This document shows positions 9,405 to 17,419 of a DNA stretch of 17,419 bases, piece after piece. The notes under the pieces were generated by a model, which saw only the letters and a program-made list of their open reading frames with translations, ran no database searches and had not been told where the DNA came from. Location of the stretch: NCBI GenBank assembly GCA_000697335.1, contig JNEM01000110.1:1-17419 (forward strand). Direction: 5' to 3'. The position numbers and the translations under genes are program-made. How positions within the stretch are numbered: position 1 is the stretch's first letter; each line of letters opens with the position of its first letter. This stretch comes from Conidiobolus incongruus B7586 (Eukaryota > Entomophthoromycota > Entomophthoromycetes > Entomophthorales > Conidiobolaceae).

Positions 9405-11305
9405 ATGAATTAGTCTAAATATTATAAAAAATCTTTGATATTTGGGAGAGGAGATAAAAACATTAAAAGAGTTACAACTCAATCAAATCTACATGAGATA
9501 TTAAAATGCCAAATCATTGAATTTATCAAAAATCAAGAGTTTGACCAAAACAAATAGATCTAACTCTATACCTTCGAATGAGGTAGATACCCTTGAAAAA
9601 AACTTGAAACTAATCAATTCAATCGACTTTGTACCAATATCAAGTTCGTTGGATTATATGGTACATAATGCTGATCAAATAATAAAACACAGACACTGTT
9701 TATATATCCACCTCTCCAATCCTTCGAGCATACTAAACGCAGATCACATCACTCAGATCATTGATTATTCTGCCATGGGAGTGAAAACTATTGAATGGGC
9801 TTCTTTCCAATAGACTGCTAATTCAACTTCAATACTCATTCGAATCGCATATATATTGAGGGCCGGCTCGAGATGTCAAATTAGTTATTTAAACTTACCA
9901 AAATTTATTCAAAAAAATACTTAAAATTGAAATCCATCCAATCTTTAGAACCACGTATATTAGAATTGTAATGTTATAATGCATTTTGGATAAATGTTCA
10001 TCCTAACTATTTGGGTCACGAAATAAAATGATATTGATATAAAATTGATTTCCAGTCATTATTGGCCATGATGTTGTCCTTTTCTTGCTCCTAACATGCG
10101 ACTGAACCTTTTGACTACACTATGAACACAACTCATCTTAATGAGTTTTACTTTGAAAAGCCGCTGAAAAATTAACTATGTTTGGTAGGTCGGATATCAT
10201 TCTATATTCATTCAAGGCTCGGGTTCTTTTGCTTGTAATTTATAACCACTATAGCTCAGTTCTCAATAGTTATAGCGAAGCGACTAGACTCTCGAACGAA
10301 CTTGCATAGAATCGCAGCTTTATTCAAACAATAGATGCTATTCTCAAATTCAAGTCTAATAAAAATCATATCAACCAAGTATATAATTGGGAGGAGAATA
10401 TACTCATTTGGCTGGCTTTAATACTCCATGCTACTACAATACCTATCGCCAAATTTCCCATCAATTGACTTGAGTTACAAATTACCAATGTTTTACCCTC
10501 TGTGGACGCTTTCTGAGATCGAACCGAATGCACTATGAGGATAAACTCCCTTGAAGCAGGACTGCCATATTTCCTGTATAAAGGTTACCCCGTTTTCGAA
10601 ACAATGAGGATTTACAATCATGAAACACTTACAAGATGTGGTACAGGGTATTACCCAACTCCGAAGCAAATGAGTGAGCTATGTTCAATAAAATAAAGTT
10701 TAATTAAATCAGTGATCAGTTTAATAGATATTGTGAAAAATGCCTCTTCAAGCTAAAAAAATCTTGCTTTGATTGTTTCTTTACAACTCTATTATCATAA
10801 AACTATTTTGATGATTCTTATGTCACACCTTCGGCGAGACTCTGTCCAGCTGCACGATCCTGTATACTTTGGTATATTTAAAGAATTCTTGCTGAATGCT
10901 GTATCAGTTTCCTTGCTCATGGTACGACAAGGTATTTTGATGATAATCTATTCAACTGGAACTAGAAACATTATCTTTTCAGTTGCATAGAATTGTGTGA
11001 CATTGTGCTTAAATCATCTTGAAGAAATAGAGACAAGCAACAACTCTTCAAAGATCATTCGAAAACTCTAGCTTACAAAAATTCTGTTTAATTCGACAAT
11101 TAACTACCAATTTTAGTTTCAGATTTGAGAAAGACTTTCAGCATTACTTACACAGAAACTAAGTTTATTATTTTGGTTAAATATGAGATCAGATAACTCA
11201 CTTAAAAACCCCAGCAAAGGATTTAAAACTAAGTTCACTTGTCAAAAGCCCTATTTAAAACCACCTGGGCTAGCAAATTTTTACAATCTCAAATCATTAA
11301 ACATA
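9405..11305 (+). pseudogene. copy C: MHR regulator pseudogene
   Basis: The ATG at 9405 is followed by a TAG at codon 3, then KK at 8-9, F13, K18 and KR at 21-22, matching copy D. The frame changes near 9535-9560, and 9583-9636 corresponds to D's intron but is stop-free. Next come SSLDYMVHNADQ (like SPLKFTVHYSDH in D) and the ITQIIDYS segment, which ends at a TAG at 9811-9813. VHPNYL, DFQSLLAMML and NEFYFEK follow in another frame (about 9996-10200). From about 10226 to 11305 one frame holds with no net shift and about nine stops, including LLLVIYN, NWEENILIW, INSLEAGLPYFLYKG, EFLLNAVSVSLLM and SLLFWLNMRSDNS. At least two stops are TGG to TAG (counterparts of W in ALGW and SIAW). The tail KPPGLANF matches RPPKLDNF of D. 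The open frame continues past the homologous end to 11437, which is not part of the family. It mostly resembles D. Confidence 0.88.
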
Positions 11306-13758
11306 AATATTTTAAATAAATCAATTAAGAAACTTTATATATTTAATTATGGGTATTGGCTTAATATTTATATATTGATTTGTTTTATATACTTCAAATC
11401 ACAACGCTCTCCTGAATTTAATATTATTGTTTATTAACAAAATATCATAGTATCCCAATTTTATTAACTAAAATTAGAGTTGTAATATTATATATTTATT
11501 CCTTTTAAGATATAATGATAATATATTTTAATATATCTCAAATACCATTTTATTTTTATCAATTCAAAAACATGAAATAATATAAACGTATATAATTTTT
11601 GAGAAGGTAATAATATTTTCATCCACTCTAATTTTGTATATTTAATAATTAAATCACGATTTTTAAATCACTGACTATTTAATAGTGAGTATAGTTGATT
11701 GAGATTTATATGTCTGTATAAGTGGCGAATTCAAATACTAATTATATATTATATAACTTTAACCCACATCTAACTTAGATTGTATCATTATCACCACTAA
11801 TATATTATGATACATATTCTATTATTTAAATAAAATGACATATATTCAGGTTATTTTTAAATTATCAATCATATTTCTGATTACTTTTGAAAATAAATGC
11901 ATTTTCTAATATTCTTTTAATTGTAATATATTCTCGATTTAGATTGATATTTATTATTTAATAATAAAACTCCTATATATTCTTATAAGTATTATAGTTA
12001 TTTTTTAAAGTCCATTTCAATTCTAGAAATACAATTATATAAATATTACTATATCTTGTTATCTCCAATATACTTAAAATATTCAAACCAGATATATTCA
12101 TATATAATCTAATTCTGATATAATACACAAAGTCTTACTAATTAAATATTCCAGATTATATATTATAGTTAATAGCCAGATTCACGGCTTTTAGAATTTT
12201 TGCAGATATATCATATTGATTTAGGATATCAAAATTTTCATTATTAAATTTCAACCTAATACATTTTTTCAATTTATATAAAAAATAAAATCTATTTCAA
12301 TAACTCCAAAATAGTCAGTTTATTGTCTCATTCCAAAGAAAATTAACATCGATTCCATTAATCTAGAATTATTGTTGCTTCTAATCTATTCAAATATTAA
12401 GTATTTAAAAGATGATATATAAAAAACTAAAATGTGTAATGATACGAATGATATAAATTTATCAAAAATCAAACTCCCTAAAAGCTTGTAGAATATTAAA
12501 TATTGAAATCAAAATCACTATGGAAAATAATATTTTAAATATTTACCTAGAGCCAAAATTGACAAAATCGTCTTGAATATATTTATAAAATTGTTGAAAA
12601 GACTTTAGTCAAAGCTACCTGATAGAACCCTTGACAAATTTATGGAGCAGCTTGATTATTAACCAAATCTTGTAATTTTTAAACAGAAAGATTGACTAAA
12701 TTTGGAAATAATTAAAAAACATTATGAGATATATTTATATATCATTGTTTTGTTTTTTTAATGATAATATTTGAATTGTAACATTGAAATACACTCTATT
12801 TATATTATATACTGTTAATAATATCACTTTTTCATTATCTGGTTGTAAAAAGATTGGATGGTATTATTATCCCTGAATCGGCTTTATAAACCTATTAAGT
12901 TCTAGTCACAATTTTTATATCCAAGAAAATAATCGGAAACACTAACTAAATTGGTGAATTCAATTTCATAATCCTCGAAAATATTTGTATTATTTAATTT
13001 CAAGTGATCTAAGTCTCTTTCAATTTTTAATCAAAATTAAAATAGTTTATTAAAACATTTGTTAAAGTTGTATAGTCAATCTTAATAAAATATATTTATT
13101 ATAGTTTCAATATAATAATTTATTGTTTCTGAATCAAATATAAAACAAAAGCATTCCTGAAATTGTATTAAACCTAAAATTTGGTTTTATATGTATGATA
13201 CACTAAATTAATATTATCTTTTTGTTAAAATTGTGATATTTAAATCAATCATGCTTTTAATATCTTTAATTGAAATAGAATATCCTAGAAGTGAAATATA
13301 TTCTTATAAAATGATATAATAGGATTATATTATTACTATTAAAATTAAAATTAAAATTAAATATATTTATATGGAGAGATGTGATTAATAAGGAGACGTT
13401 TATTGAGTAATGACTAAAATATCGATAATATAAGAGGTTAATCCCGAAATGCGAAATTCCAAAATTGGATTTGGATCAAAATTGTAAATAATGAAATATG
13501 AGACATAATACAAATATAAATGTATAATATCCCACAAAAAATAGGACTGCTTTATTTATACTTTAATTCATACTGAAAAATTTATTTTATTTCTAATTTA
13601 AAACTGTTATTAAGTTATAAAATTTATTGATATCGTATTTATATTACGTTTTCTTGGGATTTCAGCTGGTTTTTTCATTTGAGCTTAACATTATATTTGA
13701 GTATTATTAAAGAATTTTTAGCATTGAATAATACATTTTTCCATTAATTCCATCGAAG
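11306..13758. other. AT-rich spacer between copies C and D
   Basis: No gene seen. It consists of A/T-dominated sequence with a short TTAAAA repeat at 13339-13360. Patches at about 12590-12690 and 12840-12930 have mixed composition but no open frame or recognisable match. I looked for a zinc-cluster exon upstream of D (paired cysteine codons with basic residues between) and found none. Confidence 0.55.
13339..13360. repeat. short tandem repeat, unit TTAAAA
   Basis: Three full TTAAAA units and a partial fourth. A simple AT repeat about 430 bp upstream of copy D. Confidence 0.6.
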
Positions 13759-13764
13759 TATAAT
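13759..13764 (+). promoter_or_regulatory. candidate TATA element of copy D
   Basis: TATAAT ends 29 nt before the ATG of copy D, at a spacing similar to that in copy C. The sequence after it (TTCAATTCTTTTCTTAG) is pyrimidine-rich and ends in AG. It could instead be a 3' splice site of a leader intron, so the true transcription start is open. Confidence 0.25.
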
Positions 13765-13793
13765 TTTCAATTCTTTTCTTAGCACTGGATACA

Positions 13794-15736
13794 ATGGAAG
13801 ATTTAGTCAGAAATAAGAAGCTTTTTGTTTTTGTTGGAGGAAGCAAATATCCCAGAAAAACCAAGTCTTCTTCATCCTCAAAACAGCAACTATATAAAGT
13901 TCAAACAATAACTTTTGACCAAATATCAAAAGCAAAATCTCTCGAAAAGACAAAATCCAAACATAAAGAATATTCATCTGCTGTGGTGAGTAGTTTAAAT
14001 TTTTTTGAGACCAATCAACTAAATAATAATATTTTTAGATTGCAAGCCCATTGAAATTCACGGTTCATTATAGTGATCATGATGAAAAACTGAGGCAGTT
14101 TGTATACTCCCATTTTTCCACTCCTACCTTTATGATACAGGAAGATCGAGTTACTCAGTTAATTGATTTTATTCATCCTTGGGATCGAACGATGATGAGC
14201 CGGCTCCTCGCTAATAGGCTTGAAATACCATTAAAGTATCCATTTGGATCCCTTGTTTATCGTGGATCAGTACGAGATTTCACCACAATTGGTTATAATC
14301 ATCCCAGTATGATAGATTCAAAAAAGATTCATATTGAAGAAACTCTTCAACCTATTGAATCACATCTAGTCAAATTGTTCTTCAAATATTTTAATTTGGT
14401 TTGCGGGCTTGTTCATCCAGATTATTTCCAATATAGACTTAAACACAACTGGAATAATATCGATTTTCAGTCCCTTCTTGCTATTATGCTATGCTGTGCT
14501 TGTCCTTACTTGGCGATTGAGCCATTTGAAATTCCTGTGAATACCTCCCAATTAGCCGAATTTTATTTTGTAAAATCCCAAAATCTCCTAAACTTAATTA
14601 ACCCAAATGATAGTTTACTTTTTCCTTGCAAAATCCAGATTTTATTACTTATAACCTATAACGACTATAATTGTTTATCCAAGAATTTCAATGAAGCTTA
14701 CATGCTTGTGGAAGCATTAGGATGGACAGTTCATTTTATTCAACCTACAGATATCATTCTTCAAACTAAACCGAATGGTGAAGATATGGCTCAATTATAT
14801 CAATGGGAGCAGCATCTTTTAATATGGTGCTTTCTTAATTTTCATGCTAGCTCAATACTACTTGGTGGATTTTCAATAGAATCTTTTCCATCTGAATCTC
14901 AACTTCCTAATATTATACCTGCTTTAGAGGCAGTGTATTATCAATCATCCAATTCCGGGTGGATTAATTCACTTGAAGGGCGACTTGCATATTATTTATA
15001 CAAAGGGCATCCTATTTTCGAACGTACTCGGCTATATAATCATAAAGTGCTCGAAGAAACAGGTATAGCATCATATCCATCTCCAAATCAGATGGAGGAG
15101 CTTAATACGATCAAACTGCAATTAATGGATTGGAAAAATCAATACACCGAATTTTGTGAAAAATGGCATTTTAAACAAAATGAATTTGCTTTGATGACTC
15201 CTTTATATCTCTATTATCATCATACTATTCTCATAATGCTTATGCCACATATACCCGAGAATTCTGTTCAACTTCAAAAACATATATACCTCAAGATCTT
15301 CACAGAATTCTTACTAAGTGCTACGACTGTTTCCATACTTATGGCGTGTCAAGGGATTTGGATGGTGATTTTCTCCAGTGGTATCAAAAACTTTATTTTG
15401 TCAATTGCTTGGAGTGGTGTGAGATTATGTCTTGACCTCCTTGAAGATATTGATTCACAACAAATGACATCAAATCTATCAATTCTTAAAGATCTTTCAT
15501 CAATTTTGAATACGAGTTTGATTACACAACTGACAAAGAATTTTAGTTTTACATTTCAAAAAATAATTAACAAAAACATTATTCAAAAGCGCTCTCTATT
15601 ATTCTGGCTCAATATCAGATCAGACAAATCGCTTATTAATCTTAGTCTGGGCTATAAAACCAGGATGACTTGTGACATACCCCAGGCCCGACCTCCCAAA
15701 CTCGACAATTTTTCAAAATTAAATTTACTTAGTTAA
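13794..15736 (+). CDS. copy D: MHR (Fungal_trans-like) regulator, one intron
   Basis: Proposed join 13794-13985 and 14039-15736, giving 629 residues. The ATG has a favourable context (A at -3, G at +4), lies 11 codons after an in-frame TAA, and aligns with copy A's start. Unspliced, the first exon runs into a TGA at 14052; splicing joins it in phase to the long second exon. Parts: basic module 1-48 (KK 8-9, K18, PRK 20-22, serine run 25-29, DQ 42-43, KAK 46-48), SPLKF (67-71), HFSTP (89-93), the MHR-like core with HLVKLFF (173-179), VHPDYF (189-194) and DFQSLLAIMLCC (206-217), and the tail RPPKL..FSKLNLLS (615-629). No zinc cluster and no membrane segment are seen. A nuclear regulatory role is inferred from the MHR family. 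If the intron is not spliced, this copy would be a fresh pseudogene with one frameshift. Confidence 0.85.
13986..14038 (+). other. 53-nt intron of copy D (phase 0)
   Basis: It starts GTGAGT and ends TTTTTAG, with a possible branch site ACTAAA about 20 nt before the acceptor. Removing it joins codon 64 to ATT-GCA-AGC-CCA and restores the frame, giving the family's conserved SPLKF block. The intron itself has no stop in the frame of exon 1. The matching segment is coding in copies A and B. Confidence 0.75.
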
Positions 15737-15780
15737 ATTGGATTCAGGAGTTGGAGAACATTTTTTAATTATTTAGATGT

Positions 15781-15786
15781 ATTAAA
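15781..15786 (+). terminator. candidate polyadenylation signal of copy D
   Basis: ATTAAA, the commonest variant poly(A) hexamer, lies about 45 nt after the stop of copy D, close to the spacing of AATAAA after copy A. The AT-rich background makes this tentative. Confidence 0.3.
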
Positions 15787-17419
15787 GATTCTTGTAATAT
15801 CTTACTTTTATTAGAAATTTATAAATATATTCAAATATTACTCTAGCTGAATTAGTTATTATATTTTCCTTTAAGTCAAATTCAAGTACTAGATACAGTT
15901 CCATAACTAAATTTTTTTTCAATTTGTAAAACCTCTTCAAATAAGTTTTATTTATACGAATTAATTTGAGTTTTATTATGAATATTTGAATGATTGTCTG
16001 ATTAGTTATAAACTCCATATATATTCAAACTAAATCTTATATCGATATACATTACTAACTTGGATTAAACTGCCTCAAATTCAATTTTTTGAATTGTATT
16101 GTATCTTCTTCCAAAGTTCAAAACACAATTTACCCCAATAACAGATAATACCAAAAATTTTAATCCATTACGATTTAGTTAACTAAAATACAAAATATAT
16201 TTTTCATTATAAATATATTATTCTGTTAATACATATATATATATATATAATTTAAATATCTAAATTTTCTAAAATATTCTCTAAATAGTATAAAATCTTT
16301 TTAATAGTAATTTAAGTTTAAATTCAAAATATAATTTACAATATGGTTGATCAATACAATGACATTAATAATTGGAGATTAAACAATGACATTTTTTAAT
16401 TCTGAATTATTCAAGTAAATGGATAGTAATTGAAATTAAATTTTATAGCAAACTAATAGGAAATTTTATAGTTTTATTATATATTTTTACTCAACTATAA
16501 TGATTGTTTATTATGATGTTGTTAAGATTTTGATAATATTTGAATTAAAGAGCAATTATCAAAAGTTATTTATTTTATTATAAATAAATATAACTTAAGC
16601 ACAAACTTTCTAAAGGCCTTTAACGTTTACAAGCATCTTGTAGAGATAGTACCTTATTTAAAACTATCATTTATTACTTAGCCTATTATTTAAAAATGAA
16701 AGGTAAATTTGCTAAAATTTCTGTCTAATTTATATCATTATTTTGGTTACTGTTGTATTTTAAATTTAATCATTTATTTCATTTTGATAGTTAAACCAAT
16801 ATTATTTCTATTTTAAGTTGGCTTTGTCAGTTTATAATTGAAGGATACTCTTTGTTCATTTTGTTTTCTTTATTAGATTATATCCAAATCCCATATCATT
16901 TATTTAAACAACTATTTAAACCCAACTCATAAAAATAAAAAAATAATTTTTTTGGATATTCTGCTATAATATCTCAATAGTAAGTTTCAAACCTATAGTC
17001 CTAATATATTAAAAAGCAGGATTAATGAATAATTTACTAAATCATATTTCAAGTATTTTCCTAATTATGATCTATATTTATAAAACTTAATATAAAAATA
17101 TAATATAACTAAATAAATTAATAATTTTATTAAAATATTTTTTATTTTAATCACAAAGTTATATAAATATTTTGATATTATTTATATAACTATATTTAAT
17201 ATATTAGAATTTTAATTTAATGAAATTAATTAATATATAATTATTAATATTATATAAATTAATAAAAATATTTAGACAAATATTTAGATTGTATTTATTA
17301 TTATAAAAATTATTTAATAAAATATTTTGAAATTCAATGTCAATATAGATTTTAATAAATGATTCAAAAAAATAAACTATTATTATAAAATAAAAGTTTT
17401 TTATTAATAATTTTTTGAT
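15787..17419. other. AT-rich spacer, no gene seen
   Basis: A/T-dominated to the window edge. A minus-strand open stretch at 15782-16018 is made of I, K, N, L, F and Y codons and looks like chance. A small less AT-rich patch near 16600-16680 matches nothing I recognise. Confidence 0.6.
16233..16249. repeat. AT microsatellite
   Basis: Seventeen bases of perfect alternating AT, a simple-sequence repeat in the spacer downstream of copy D. Confidence 0.6.

Noticed and set aside
9405-11305. RIP-type mutation as the cause of pseudogene decay
   Set aside because: Two TGG to TAG changes fit, but other stops are transversions and frameshifts are present, and A and D stay intact. No strong C-to-T bias is visible.
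7258-11305. Reassigned stop codons (alternative genetic code) making B and C functional
   Set aside because: All three stop codons occur inside B and C, together with frameshifts, while A and D are open under the standard code.
11306-11437. Open extension after the end of copy C
   Set aside because: Homology ends with the PPGLANF tail. The rest is I, N, Y and F codons from AT-rich DNA and looks like read-through of a lost stop.
15782-16018. 78-codon minus-strand frame downstream of copy D
   Set aside because: Composition is just what AT-rich DNA gives (I, K, N, L, F, Y), with no motif and no recognisable family.
1-17419. Mitochondrial or plasmid DNA because of the AT content
   Set aside because: No tRNA, rRNA or respiratory genes. 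The family has nuclear transcription-factor relatives and a GT-AG type intron.
1-17419. CRISPR array, retroelement, virus-derived element or biosynthetic cluster
   Set aside because: No regularly spaced repeats, reverse transcriptase, integrase, capsid or enzyme frames were seen on either strand.

Overview
This looks like nuclear DNA of an early-diverging fungus with an extremely AT-rich genome. The signs are long, almost pure A/T spacers between islands of coding sequence, a candidate short intron with GTGAGT/TTTTTAG ends, and proteins related to the regulatory 'middle homology region' (MHR, the Fungal_trans fold) of Gal4-class fungal transcription factors. A Conidiobolus-like (Entomophthoromycotina) host fits best, but that is an inference from composition and family expansion; the sequence does not prove it.

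The window holds four copies of one gene family and little else that can be named. Copy A (2942-1008, minus) is open for 644 codons with no intron. Copy B (about 8957-7258, minus) is a heavily decayed pseudogene. Copy C (about 9405-11305, plus) is a second pseudogene. Copy D (13794-15736, plus) reads as a 629-residue protein if one 53-nt phase-0 intron is spliced. The order is A< B< C> D>: two same-strand pairs facing away from each other, with the dead copies inside (B and C head to head, 447 bp apart) and the open copies outside. In the segments compared, B mostly resembles A and C mostly resembles D.

The family has the MHR but no Zn2Cys6 DNA-binding cluster. In its place all four copies keep a basic N-terminal module whose spacing is nearly gap-free over about 35-48 codons. 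The C-terminus carries a conserved PPKL...SKL.LL tail. These proteins could be zinc-cluster-less regulators, partners or antagonists of true Gal4-type factors; nothing in the window shows their target.

The most interesting detail is the linker between the basic module and the MHR. In A and B it is coding and exactly the same length (88 codons from start to the conserved NP pair). In C the matching segment is 54 nt, stop-free, and has no usable acceptor. In D it is a 53-nt intron. D's unspliced length (257 nt) is close to the fully coding length of A and B (267 nt), so D's intron looks like former coding sequence turned into an intron, not an inserted one.

Spacers: 1-954, 2997-4640, 4991-7257, 8958-9372, 11306-13758 and 15787-17419 are A/T-dominated, with no gene I can support. 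One more complex patch at about 4652-4980 holds nested inverted repeats resembling a decayed MITE or hairpin.
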